Positions 13,402-26,855 of a DNA stretch of 64,000 nucleotides are shown piece after piece. The DNA is from Monocercomonoides exilis (lineage: Eukaryota; Preaxostyla; Oxymonadida; Polymastigidae): assembly GCA_001643675.2 (NCBI GenBank), contig LSRY02000007.1:1690001-1754000 (forward strand), in the 5' to 3' direction. The first letter of the stretch is position 1, and each line of letters starts with the position of its first letter. The position numbers and the translations under genes were made by a program. The notes beneath the pieces are model-generated. The model ran no database searches. It saw nothing but the letters and a program-made list of their open reading frames with translations, and was not told the DNA's origin.

Positions 13402-15044
13402 CTTTCTTCTTCTCATTCTCTCCCCACTCCATCCCCTCCCCCCAGTTCTTCTCTCTTCATCGAGCAAACAAAGCCCTCCCGCACTGCCTTCTTCTCCCCC
13501 TCTCTCGAATCTCTTCGTCGCCACATCATCCTCTCCTTAGCTCTTTCTCCTCTCCCTCTCTCTCATTCTTCTCTGTGTGACTCACTCCCTGCTGCGTATT
13601 CCCACCATCCATCTTTCCTCTCTGTTCTGTCTGAGGTGTCTGTGGTTGTGCCTGGAAGAGCACAGCATCTGAAGCTGAATGAGTGCTGCTGGAAAGAGGT
13701 GGATGTGTTTATGCCCCGTGTCACCCCGCAGAAGAGAGAAGATTTGATCGCCAGCTGTGCGAAGCATGTGAGGAGGAGCGAGGTGAAGGAGTATGTTGCG
13801 GAGGAGGAGGAGAAGATGTTGAGTGTGTTGGATGAAGAAGAGGAAGATGATGATATTAATGCTGAGGATGATGAAAAAGAAAACAATGAAACCGAACAAT
13901 TATCATCCTCTTCTTCTCATCCTTCTTCCCATCATCCTTCTTCTCATCCATCCATCTTCCCTCCTCTTCCAGGTGTACCCCACGTTCCAATTTCTGCTGC
14001 TCCCTTCAATTCTCTCAATGACATCGCAACTTCGCCAACATTTCTGGGCATTTTGTGGACTGTTCTTCATTTGTATCTTCATGTTGCTTCTTCTTCTTCC
14101 TCTTCCTCTTCCTCTTCTTCTTCTTCCTCAAATATCTTCTCATCCAATCCATCTGATTCATCTCCTTCATCCACCCATATCCTCATCCACCCTCCTCTTC
14201 TCGAAGGATACTCAAAAGAAGACTCCGATCTGCTCAATGCTTTGTATTCAGGTGCATCTGCTGCTCCTTCTCCTTCTTACTTCTCAAGCAGAGTACAAAA
14301 ACTGTCTTCAAGTAATAATAATAACAATACTAATAATGGCTTTTCTACACCAAAAAGATCCGCCCTTTCATCTCCTTTGCTTTCAACACATCCTTCTATT
14401 GCTTCTGTCACTTCATCACCTGCAATCTCATCATCATCATCATCATCGTCATCATCATCTTCTTCTTCCTCTTCTTCAACATCTACTCCTCCCATCCCTC
14501 CACCACCTCAACCCACACTCTCACTCCAGCATTCCTTTAGCAGCACCCAACAAGACTCAGACAGCTCTATTGATTCAGATACCAATAGTAATAGCAATAA
14601 CATTTCAAGCACACAGAAAAACAGCGAAAGCGAAGAAGAAGAAGAAGAAGACACCAATCAAAACACTCTTTCATCTTCTTCATTGCCTTCTTCTCCAGCC
14701 ACTAACCCATCTTCTCCTTCCTTCTCTGAAACTTCTGCTTCTGAAGCCGACTTGCCTAGTTTTGTTCCTCCAATCCATTTCACATGCCAGTCACTCGAAC
14801 TGATGCTGTTTGCAGCACTGAGGCTGCTTGACACAACTCTTTGCTTCAGCCCTCAGTGGAAATTACCTGAAACATTGGAGGAATTGAAGGAAAGGAAGGA
14901 AAGGAAGGATGGGAAGGATGGGAAGGAGAAAGAAGGAGAAAAGAGAAAAGAAAAGAAAGAAACAAAGTATAAACAGCCAGAACTTGTAGACGATTTCATT
15001 CATCCTCTGTCTCTTCCAGTGTGTTCTGCTTATAAATCAATGAT

Positions 15045-15075
<31 letters not shown>

Positions 15076-18000
15076 ACTTCTTCCTCTTCCTCTTCCTCTT
15101 CTCCATCCTTCCTCTCCTCTCTCTTTGCTCGCATCTCTTGCCCATGCACAGCAGAAGTGGTTACACAGAGAAGAGCATCAGCCACACTGCATTTTGACTC
15201 AAACGGAATTAGCAGAGAAAACATTGATTTTGACATGAGCGAAAATGACATGAATTTGACTGAAGGAGGAATTGAGGGTGTAGCAAATGCAATGAAGAAG
15301 AAGGCAAGTGGAGGAGTAAGTGGTTCAGTGAGTGAGGTGGATAATAATTATGAAGGGAACAGAATGGAAGCAGAAGGAAGAGGAAACGAAAGAGAAGAAA
15401 AAGATGAGGAAGAAGAGAGAAAGAAGTTGCATGCTGCGACACAATTGAGCATTGCATCAATGTTGTATCAATTGTTCATCGCTCTGACATCTTCCTCTTC
15501 CTCTTCCTCTTCTTCTTCCTTCACTTCTCTTTCTCTTCTCATCCGCCTTCTTCTTTCTCGCATTCTCCATCGTCTGGCATTTGTGGTAGCAGTCTTCTAT
15601 CACAAAGACGAAGCAGCTTTTGACTCATTTGTGGAGCAGTTAGGAATTAGACCAAAAGCAGAAAGAGTGAAAATACAAAAGATGAAGAGAGAGAAGGAGA
15701 GAGTGGAGAAGGAGAAGGAGAAGGAGAGAGAGAAAGAAATGGAAAGAGAAAGAGAAAGAGAAAGAGAAGAGCAAATGAAAGTAGATCTTCTCAAAGATGA
15801 CAAAGGGAGAATGGAGATAGACACAGACAAGGAAGAAACAGCAGAAGCCAAAGAAATCAAAGAAATCAAAGAAAGCATAGCAAGCATAACAAACAAAGAA
15901 AGCAAAGAATGTCCTCATGAGCCAACGGGGTATGTGTGTGCGTTGTGTCACAAGGACATTCTGATGAATGAGTCAGCTGGATTTGTCTCGTTTGTGGAGC
16001 GGAACACGACATTGCAGGCAGTTTCGTCAGCAGCCGTCATCAACTTCCATGCAGAGCAGTTTTATGAGTTCAGAAGAGAAAGGAAGAGGATGAGGTTGGA
16101 GAGAAGAAGGAGGAGAAGAGAGAATGAGAAGCTTAAAACAAAAGAAGAGTTGGAAGCTGAGAAGAAGAAGAAAATGGCAGGTGAAATGGATGTTGAAGAG
16201 ACAAATAAGACAGAAGATAAACAGAAAGAAGAGAATAAGAAAGAAACATCATCTGCAATGGAAGGGAAACACAAAGTGAGAAGGCAGAAGGGAATGAGAA
16301 TGAGGGACTTTACAACACCCTGGTGGGGCAATAAAGGAATGGACAGCAAAGCATTGTTTGAAGAAGAAGAGGAGGAGAAGGAGAAACGGAAAGAGAAAGA
16401 AAGAGAAAGAAAGAGAGAGGAAAGAAGAAGAAGAGAAAGAAGAGAAAGAGAAAACAAAGCCAAAAAGACAGAAAAGGAAGCTAAACAGCCAATGCAGATG
16501 GATGTGGAAGAAGAGGGAACGAAAAAGGAATCCAACGAAGGCAGCCTTCCTAAGACATTGTCATTGACGCACTCTTCAGCTGCTTCGTTGAAATCAGTAA
16601 AATCTTCATCCTCGTTGTCTTCTTCCTCTTCTGCTTCTTCTGCTTCTTCTTCATCAGCTCATTCTCTTTCTTTGTTTGATCTTCCTGTTGTAGATCCAGA
16701 GGCCCATATGACAGAAGTGTTTGATGCAATGACGAAGAATGGGACATTGGAACTAGCTAAATATGGTGTGCTTCCAATTAAAGAGAAAAGAGGAGAGGAA
16801 GAAGAGAAGGAAGAGAAAGAGAAGGAAGAGAAGGAGAGAAGTGAAAGAAAAGATTCAGTTTCAAAGGAAAGATCAAAGAAGAAGCAGAAAAAAAGAGAAC
16901 AAAGAAGCAAAGAGAGCCAAAGTCACAAAAGAAGCAACAGAAGAAGAGAAGGAAACACAAAAATAGCAAAAGAAAGCGCAACACAAAGAGAAAAAGCAGC
17001 AAATGTGCAGATTGGCCCAACTTCCATTTTGGAGAACTCGATTTCAGTGCAGATGGAGGTGAAGGACAACGAGAAGGCGAAACTGATGATGAACCGCTTC
17101 GATTCTTTCTTTGGCGGAAGAACAAGCTCTTCTCAGAACTTTGCTCAGACTCAGCCACAGCCTCAGCCTCAGCCATTGGCAGCTCAACAAACATCCAGTG
17201 CCTCTTCTTCTTCTCCTGCTACTTCTGCTTCCACTCAATCTCCAAAGATATCAGACTCATCTGAGCAAAATGTCAATACAAGCTATCCATCGCAAGAACA
17301 GTCTCTCTTCAAAGAAGTGCGCCCAATGCAGTCTTCTTCTGCTTCATCTTCTCTTTCACACGCAGACACCTCATCTGATGCTTATTCATCTCGCCAGCAA
17401 AACTCCATTGGAGATGAAACAGGTGCTGCACATTCGCCTCTGGTTGTTGTGGATGCTGCGTGTGTCACACGCCACTCGTACATCTCGTCAAAGGCAACAC
17501 TCTACGACACCTCCAGAAATGCAGCAGACGCATCATCATCAACATCTTCTTCTTCTTCTTCATTCACTGTTGATGACAGCGTCTCCACTCCTCAAAAACA
17601 CGGAAGGATATCCCGCGTCCATTCACATGCACATTCCAACGATCTCAACCAGTCAGCACTTCAGCCACAACACCCGATGCACCACCCATCACGCTCTGTC
17701 TCTGAGCAGCCCCGTCTCACTGTCATCGAATGCCCCAAGCCAAAACACAGACTCATCCCGTCTTCTCCCTCTCTTTCTGGCTCTTTCCCTTCAAATTCGT
17801 CTCTTTCGCCCACTTCTCCTTCACTCCGCAAGCACAAAGAGAAGAGCAAATCGCCTTCACCTGAATTTGCCTCTTTTCCAACTTCACCTTCTTCTCATCT
17901 GTCGTCTCCAATGTCTTCGCCCAACTCTTCTCCTTCTCTTTCGCCTCATCCACATCGCTTTTCCACCCCGCCAGGTACATCCCACTTCGAAAGAGTGGAC

Positions 18001-21000
18001 AGCGGGGAAGGCAGAGGCAGAGGGCGAAGAGAAGGAGAAAGAGAAGGAGAAGGAGGAGAAGAAAAGAGAGTGCGCATTCGGAACAGAAGGAGCAGTGCAG
18101 ACAACGTGTTTGATGTGTCAAGAGGAGAGGTGGATGGACAGGCGTCAGATTCAGGTGATCTGAACGAGTATTACAACGAAGGACTCAATGCAGATGGAGG
18201 AAAGATGGATGCATCAGCAGCAGCAGCAGACAGAAAGAGGGATGAGAGCAGCGAAAGTGAGTTCAGTCGGCGCTTTTATGCAGAAGATGGAGATGAAGAC
18301 GATGAGCAGGAGGTGAGCGAATGGACAACACAAATGGAAGATAACCCGGATGATGACGATGATAGCGAGAAAGATGAAGACTTGTTGGAGTCGGAGGAAG
18401 AGATAGGGTTCAATGAAGGAGCAGTTAAAGGGCACCAGGATGATTTGGGATTGGGAGGAGATGATGGAGATGAGGTGGATGTGAAGGGAACAGGACAAGC
18501 ACTATTGAATGAGCTGTTGATGGATGCAACAGCGGCAGAGAAGGAGGAGGAAGAGCTGGAGGCAGAGGAAGACGAGAGAGAGAGGCAGATGTTCTCAGAG
18601 ACAGACAGGGACGAAGACGAGGAAGAGGACGAGTTTGACGACGAGATTATGAGAATTCCGTTTGAAGGAGTTGAATTTGATGACAAAGAGGGGATGAAGA
18701 AGCAGAGGATGGAGATACTTGGCGATGGAGAAGAGTATTTTGGATCTGAAGTGGAAGATAATGAAGCTCTGTCTGAATACGATGAGAATCAGCAGTCTGA
18801 AGCATTTGAGCATTCGCAAAGGCATTCGGAAGATATGGAAGGAGAAGAAGAAGGAGAAAGAGAAAGAGAAAGAGATGAAGACGAGAAATACTCAGAATTT
18901 AGCAGCAGTTCAAAAGGTGATGAGATGTCGTCGATTGCTCATCATCGCAAAAATATAAGAAGAAGAAGAACACTTAGAAATCAACGAGCTAAACAGAGGA
19001 GGCACAGGAAGTTTGGAATCACAAGTGATTCTGATGAGCCTATGGATGTTGAATCAGATAGCAGAGCTTCGATTTCATTCAACACACCATCTTCTATTTC
19101 AGATGGAAACAAAATGAGAGAATTGTCTTCAACAGATTCACATTCACGTTCTTCTTCATCTTCTTTCTTCTCAACAAGTGAATATGATTCTTCTTTTGAA
19201 TCTAGTTTTGATGAAGAAAATGATGAAGAAAGCGCACAAACAGAATTCGAAACGGAAGGAGAAGGAATGGAAGAGGAATCAGAGGAGAAAGAAGATCAAC
19301 CAGAAGATTATTCAACCTCTTCTTATTCACTTGACTCAGAAGAAATGCAACTTGAACACTTTTCTCGTAGACGTCATAATCATCACAATCATCATCAACA
19401 TTCAGGCAAAAGACATCATAAAGGAAAGATGTATGGAAGAAGAGATTCTGCTTGGGAGCATCGCAACAAGAAGAGGAGAATGAGAAGGAGAAATTACGAG
19501 AGGCAACAAGAAGAAGAAGAAGGAGAAGACGATAATGAAGAGTTTGTGGATGAACTAGGAGGAATAGCTGGGAAGAAGAGAGTGAGGTTGTCTGAAGAAG
19601 ACACAGGAGCAGATGTGATGAATGAGAAAGTGGCTGAAAAAGAAAGAAGGAGAAGCATAAGAAGGAGAAGAGAAAGAAAGTGTTATTCTCCTGCTTCTTG
19701 GCCTCTTTCATTGCCACTTCCAGTGACTCTTGTTGAGAAGCAAGCTATTTCTGAGGGGAGAATGGAAGAAGATCTGCCATCAGACAAGAGCAAAGAGTCA
19801 GACAAGACAAAGAGCAATAACAGTCTTATGCGAAAGCGCTCACACGATGTTGCTCTTCCACTTCGAGTCCCACTCTTCTCAGCACCCGAAGGAGAAGTGA
19901 AGCCACAAGGCCTGTTTGAACTTCAGAGCAAAAACTATCTTCGTAAAAAGATGCATTTAAAGAAGCAGCAGAAGAAGATGGAAAAGAAAAGCAAGATGCT
20001 CAGACTCAAACATCACAATCAGCATCATCATCACCACCACCACGAAAGAGAAGAAAGCGCCAATTTGAATGAAGAAGACAGCAACAGCGACACATCCAGT
20101 TCTCATTCAGAATCTCCATTTAGCAGCAACATGCTGAGTGATTCGTGTGTATCCTGTTCCAACGTCTCTCTTCTTTCTCACTCTTCTTCTTCTTCTCTCT
20201 CTTCTTCCTCTCGCTCACCTTCCTCTCAACACACAAATTCGCATCAGCATCAGCACCAGCACCAACACGCCCTACACTTTAAAACTCGCTCGAAGACGAC
20301 TGATTTGTGGGGAAATAGCAGACACCGCAGCAGACTGTTCATCAACAACCCTTCTGCTGACAGCGCTTACTGTGCCACGCCCACTTTCCCGTTTCTCACT
20401 CACAAGCAGCTTGAAGAGCTGAATGGAAGTCCGTTTTTGGAGTATGAGAGGAAGAAGGCGATTGGAAGAATGGGAAAATGCTGTGGCAGATGTCATAATC
20501 ATAACAATGAGAATGATAATGGCAATAATAATGAAGAGTTGGATGGAATGAAAGAAATGGATGTTTCAGATAATAATGATGAGAAACTTGCAAATGTTGA
20601 TACGCCTGATGAAGCTGGAGATGAACCGGTTGATTTATATCTATCTCGTTCTGGAAATTTAACCCATTATCCACACAAACAAAACAATGACCGCTCAAAT
20701 CGTCATCATCGTAAACAACATCAGCATCATCATTGCTGCCGTCACCACGACCACAGCCACGCCTTCAGCACTTCATCTGTCTCTTCATCCTTCAATCTCT
20801 ATCAACACATCTACCACTCCTACTGCAGGCAGCAAGAGCACCACCGCCACACCCACCGCAGCATGCATCTTCAGGAGACCTTCTTTGTGCAGACATGTGG
20901 GCACGCCATGCACAGCGACTGCCAAAAGCATCTTTTGCAGCAGCTTGCCCAGCAGAAGAGCGCAGAGGCAGAGGAGAGAAGGAGACAGCTGGAGATTCAG

Positions 21001-24000
21001 CAGATCCAGGAGCAGATGTTCCTACCACGTGCAGACGAAGGAATAGGGGCTGAGGAAGGGCTGGCTGTGGAAGACCTGCTGATGGGGCAGTCAGCACAGC
21101 AGCAGCAGAGCAGGATGTTGCAGATGCAGCAAATGAGTCTGCCAAACCAGAGCGAGCAGTTTTCACAAGGAGAATACAACTTTAATGGAAGTATTGCTAA
21201 CAACAATGAAGAGGATGCGGCTGTGGGAATGCAAAATAACAATATTCTGTCGAAGATTGATGCAATGAAAGAGCAGCCACTCAACAAAAACGCAGAAGCC
21301 AATCCTTCGCAGTTTATGTGCCCTATTTGCGAGCAGCAGGCGAATCTGCTGCTTCCGTTACTGTGTGCAGGTTGTTTGACTCAAGATGAAATCGAAGAAG
21401 AAGAAGAGGAGGAGGAAGAGGAAGAAAAAGACTCTGATAATGAAGAGGAATTGAAAGAAAAGGAGAAAGATGATTCAATGAAAATGGATGCAAAAACAGC
21501 CAAATTTGCACAAAGAGGAGGGTTGAAGAGGAAAAACACAAAGTCATCTATTTCCTCTCAAGACGATGCTGATCACGAATCTGAATACAGTTTTGGATCA
21601 GCCAAGAGTAAAAACGATGAAAACAGCCTCAACAACAACGAAAGCATTGATGAGAATGAGAATGACGATGATGAAGCAGAAGAAGAGCAGACAGCCATCG
21701 TCATCCGTCCAAAATTTGTCTCACAGCAGCTTTCCCTTCGTTCTCTTCCTCGTATTTCTCGCTTCCACATTTCCTCTCTCCGTTTTTCGCTGCTTCCTGA
21801 TCTGTTCAACCTGGGCGATGCTCTTCTGGCACAGCAGCTGGTCTCCTTTGTGCAGCCAGCAGAGCTCATCCGCCTCTTCAGCCATGTCACACCAGCAGCC
21901 ATCCTCCTTCAGCTGCTCTCTCCACGCAGACACGCTGTGCCTGCTCTGCTGAAGAGACTGGTGTCATCGTTGGTGGATGAAGAAGAAGAGGAGGAAAGAA
22001 GGAGACAGATGGAAGATGAGTTTGACGATGTGGAAGGAGAGGAAGAAAATGGAGGGATGGAGTTGAGGAGAAGAAGGAGAAGAAGGAGAAGATCATTTGA
22101 GGACTTTGGCGATTATGAAGGAGATGACATAAATTACATGGGGATGCAGTATGGATACACAACAGCAGACAATCGGATGGAGATTGAAGGAGTTGAGTCG
22201 ATGGATGAGCCATCTCCTCCTCCTTCTCCGTCTGCCCATTCTCCACCAACAATCCCTCCATCTCTTCTGCCTAACATCATGTTCCAGTCGCCACTCACTC
22301 CACAGAACATCACGCAGCCAATGGATGGTGCGATGGATGTGGAAGTGAATGTCAATGTGAATGAGCCTATGAATGGAAAGAATGAGACAGAAATACCACT
22401 TCCTTTGGAGGAGCAAGCACAGACGCAAGAGGAGATTAGAGAAAGAGAAGAAGAGAAGAAGAGAGAGGAAGCAAATGCGAAAAGAAAGCAGGAAAAGGAG
22501 ATGCAAATAAAGAAGATCCTTCAACAATTAGAAGCATTGAACGAAGACTTGAAGCGAAAGCAAAACCTGTCAGTCTCCGAAGCGATGGAATTGCTGACAA
22601 AACTTGAGAATTCTCTTCTGTCTCAGCTTTCTGAAGGCACATCCTTCATCCATACACTCACTCCAGCCGCTGCCCGTTCGCATCTCCACTCTCTTCTTGT
22701 CATTCTCGGGTCAATTCGGAGTGCCTCGCTTTATCTTTCTCCTTCGCTCAGGAAGATGAGCTATGACAACACAGCTCTTCTGGCGCTGCTCCACACACTC
22801 GCATCGATTGAGTGGGGGTTGCGTCCTCTTCCACTTCCACTCTCACAGAAGATAAGAGATATCGTGAAGAAGCACAAGAAACTGTGGAAAGCAAACAATG
22901 GAATAGAGAAAGAGGAGAAAAAGAGAGAAGAAACAAACGATAAAGGGAAAGAAATGACAGAAGAAGAAAACAAGGTAGTGGAAACAGCATGCGAAGAAAA
23001 CAAAGGAAAGCCATCTACCTCGCCATTCTCCACGCTCACAACACGTCATTCGCTCTCAGATACAATCAGAAGCGAAAGCGATGACCTCTTCTCACTCTCT
23101 CCGTCTCCACCTGCACTCAGCCCTCAGATTGCACCTTATCAACCACATCCACTCAGACTGAGCTATCCTCCTTCTGCCAGTCAGCGTCCTTCTTCGCAGG
23201 CACAACTTCAATTACAATCGCAAACATTCTCTCCGTTCTCTCTCTCTGCTGCATCTGCCTACCAGCATCAGTATCAATATCAATATCAGCAGCCCTCTCA
23301 TCCCACCTCTTCCTATCTGATTCTCTCTCCTCCTGCGCACACCTCCTCTCATGCTGTCCAGTTCGTCCTGTCGCCTTCGCCTTCTTCTTCTTCTTCTCCT
23401 TCTCATTCGCCAATCAGCTTTGATTCCCCAAAAACTGTTCTCTCAGCCACTTCAACACTTTCTCTCTCTCAGTCTCCTGTTGGCGATTCTGCCCCTGCTG
23501 CTTCATTGACAAGCATGGCACCTGCCTCTGATTTGTCTCTGAACAACATTCCTCTTTCTTCCACTTCCACTTCCACTTCACCATCATCTTCACCTTCTCT
23601 TTCTCCCTCTCCTCTTCCCTTCCATCCGATTTCACTGCCTGCCCCCCGCACAGCTGTCGAGTTCTGGTCTTTGCTCCACATTCCTCCGATGGCCACGTAT
23701 CGCTTCTGCCTCAGCCGCAATCAGTCAACAGCATTGTCTGCACTGTTCCATTCGTGTGTGGCTATTCAGATGCTGCGAGAGAGCGAAGAGGATGTGGAAG
23801 AAGAGCTGTGGAGAAAAGAGAAGGAGGCAAAGAATGCAAAAGTGAGTGAAGGAGCAATGGATGTTGAGCCAGACATTAAAGAAGGAGCAGTTGTAACAGA
23901 AAAAGAAGAAAGAGAAGAAGAAGAAGAAGATGTGTTTGTGAGAGAAAGAGAGATTGTTCTAAATGAGCTTATGTCGATGCGCCTGATGAGCAAAGCAGCT

Positions 24001-26479
24001 GATCTGGTGAATCTTCTGGTGAAACAGATAAAACAGCCTGTTATGTCTGAAACTGAAACTGAATGTGAAGCAGGAGAAAAAATGAATGAGGCAAAAGATA
24101 ATGATGTCAATAATGCTGATCAATCATTTAGTCTTTTGTCGTTTGCAGATGAAGTGTTGGAGAAGGAGGAAGAAACAATTAGTGGATTAGACATAAGCAA
24201 AGCATCATCAGCAGCAGCAGCAGCAAAAGAGGAAGAAGAGCAATCAACAACAAAAATGGATATTGTACAGGAATCTCAACCAGTGCCCGTTGCTCCATTG
24301 AAGAACAACCTGGCCAAAAGAGGTGTTCAAATGCTTTGCTCGTTTGTGGGCAGCGACTTGACTCATCTTCTTCTTCAGCTTCTTTTGCTTTCAACTTCGC
24401 CTTCTTTCTCTTTTGAATCGAATGAAAGTAACACAAAATTGAGTTCAAACTCAAATTCTGTTGAATGTTCAATAAATAATACTGAGGCTGTTCATTTGAA
24501 TATTCCAACAGCTACTTCTTCTTCTGTTCCTTCTCCAATATCAACACCTCATCCATCCTCTATTTCTTCTTCCATTCCTTCTTCTCCTTCAAATAACTCA
24601 TCATCATTACCATCATCCTCCTCCTCTTCTTCTTCTCATCCTCTTTCTCTCTTCTCATTTTTGGGCTCTCCATTTTCACATTCTCGTGCTGCTGCTTCTG
24701 CCGAGTGGCAATGTCGCCCTGTCACTCGTCATTCATTCTCTAAATGTGTATTGCTTGTTCTATCAGCTCTGCCTTCTTATCCTTCTAATTCTTCTCTTTC
24801 TCTGAGCAATTCACACAGTTCTGTCAAAACAGGCAATGTTGTGTCTGAACTGTCCCCTTGGTTTGAGAAGAAGAATGTGGATGCTCTCAAAATGGCTTTT
24901 CTCCGAAGAGCACTCCTGCTGTTTACTGCTCTTTTCCCATCTTCTTCCTCTTCCTCTTCTTCTCTTTCCTCCTCCTCTTCTTCCTCTTCGTCTTCATATG
25001 CAGCAGCTGATAGGTTCCTGTATGCTTTGACTCTTCCTCTCTTCGATGCCTCCCACACGATGTCTGTGCCTGCTGTGTTGAATGTCATGTCATACTTCAA
25101 TTCTCACTCGCCAACTGTCGGAAAACTTGCTCCTTCTTCTCTTTCTCTCTCTTCCACGCTGCCAGCTAACCATCCTTTCTCATTGACTCAGCCAAATAAC
25201 AATACAAATGCGTCAGCTACTCTTTCTGCTGCTTCTCCTTCGCAGCTGACATCACAGGCTGTTAATATACATTCAGCTATTTCTCATTCTTCTTCTGACA
25301 ATTCTTCATCACCTTTCACTCGCCTGTCAACTGCTCATCAAGTCGGAGGAAGCATACCAACTTCTGTTGCCTCTTCCACTTTGGCTCCTTCTCCGCCTCT
25401 TCCTTCGCTTTCTGACGATTTGTATGCATTTGGTGCTGATTTGAACACTTTGAGTGTGTTTCCTGCGCCTTCCATTGAACAAATGGAGCTGTTCTTTGAG
25501 ATATTTGCATGGGGAAGCTCAAAAAGAAAGAGAACAGTGAAAACACAGAAGAAGGATGTAAGTAAAGAAGAAGAAGTGGAAGAAGAGAAGGAGAATGAAA
25601 GGAAAGCGAATTGTAATAACACATTGATTTCTTATCTCTCTAATTCATCTGCAACTTCTGCAAAGGCCGCCTCCATTCGTCTCCTCTCCTCCTCCTTCTT
25701 CATTCTCCCTCCTCATCTCCTACCTCCTCATCTCCTCACTCTCCCTCTCAACTATTCTGATCTTCTTCCTTTCCTTCAGACTGCCAAGTGCCCAAGCTGC
25801 CGCCAGGTTCCGCAGAGGATGGGGTTGTGTCTGCTGTGTGGGAGGATCTTGTGCATGGGAGGGTATTGCTGTGCGAAGGAGGTGGTGGCGAAGACACAGG
25901 ACGTGGGGAAGAAGCTGTGGGAGGACGAGGAGGAGGAGAGGAGGAGGAAGAGAAGAAGAGAAGGGAAAGAAGGAGAAGGAAGAGGAGAAGGAGAAAGAGA
26001 GGGATCTGCAAGTCAAATGGATGATGAATATGAGGATGGAATGTATGGAGATGATGGTGCAGATGAAGGAGATGAGGGAGATAAACAGAAGAGGAGGCAA
26101 AGAAATGGCTTCTCAGAAGTTCTGTTGAGAGATGGATTGATGTCAGAAGAGGTGGAGCATGCAATGTCGTGCTGCGGAGTCGTGTTTCCGATTCAGTCGA
26201 CGTTCGCTGCTGCTATCAAGTGCCATCATGCTCAGGACATCAAAGCAGAAAAATTGTATGTTATCAATTTATTTATTTATTTATTTATTTATTTTCTGAA
26301 TGTTTTTAATATTTTTAATTTATTCATTTATTATTATTTCTTTTTCAAACCATAAAAATTAACTGTGTATTTTCAGATATCCGCTGTATCTTGACGTATT
26401 CGGAAATGAGCATTTCGGCAATCCCAAAGGTGATTCTCTTTATTTGTCATTGGAAAAGTTTGCAATTTCTAATTTTTAA
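5848..26479 (+). CDS. Giant UBR-type N-recognin E3 ubiquitin ligase
   Basis: Proposed exons: 5848-5858, 5928-6268, 6332-6444 (or to 6477), 6576-12491, 12760-26255 and 26377-26479, about 6,659 residues ending in TAA. Members of this family ubiquitinate substrates, typically ones with destabilising N-termini. Visible family signatures are FTIHIPLHRLLAF near residue 1,979, the WRRNG block at about 2,095, a winged-helix-like stretch around 13.5-13.8 kb, a RING-H2 zinc site, and a C-terminal cap with CPSC (about 6,471), CLLCG, CC, SCCG, CHHA and YLDVFGNEHFG. RING ligands are CALC (C3187, C3190), CGHAMHSDC (C4840, H4842, H4845, C4848) and CPIC (C4981, C4984). The two RING halves are separated by about 1,650 residues of acidic, Ser-, Arg- and His-rich sequence. 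Poly-Ser and Lys/Glu runs fill most of the rest. No Cys-rich UBR box is visible at the N-terminus. Human UBR1 has about 1,750 residues. The frame at the start of exon 5 is uncertain (see findings). Confidence 0.85.
12523..12580. repeat. (ATTT)n microsatellite in intron 4 of the UBR gene
   Basis: About 14-15 ATTT units lie inside the 12492-12759 intron, shortly after the GTGTGA donor. Similar TTTA runs occur in other introns of the window (26,264-26,294 and 27,709-27,726). Confidence 0.95.
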
Positions 26480-26855
26480 TTACCAAATTCATAATTCAAT
26501 TTATTTTTTTTAAATTTATTTTAATTTTGAAATTTTTAAAATATAAATCTTGGATAATTAGTTATAGCAATCTCCTTCCTACACTATGTCATCACATTTA
26601 GTATCAAAAAAATATACTTGTTCAAAGAATTTTTTTTTTTTTGACTTGATTATAACTGCTATTCAATTAAATATTTAGTTATTTTATAAATCTTCATTTG
26701 ATTGCTTTTTTTGTCAATTTTTGTTATTCATACTTTTATTTTACACTAATTTCTCTTTTCACTGTTGGCAATTAGAATTTTGATGAACATGGAAAAAAAA
26801 ATGATATAAATAAACTTAATTATCAGTTGTTTGATCTTTCATAAAGATTGGATCT
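26480..26855. other. AT-rich intergenic spacer
   Basis: About 375 bp between the ubiquitin-ligase stop and the Rab21 start, with no coding or RNA feature. It serves as 3' end of one gene and promoter of the next. Confidence 0.6.

Noticed and set aside
7424-25100. Many antisense open frames inside the UBR gene
   Set aside because: They mirror Ser and Glu/Lys codon runs (TCT/TCC and GAA/GAG). The sense frame carries all family motifs.
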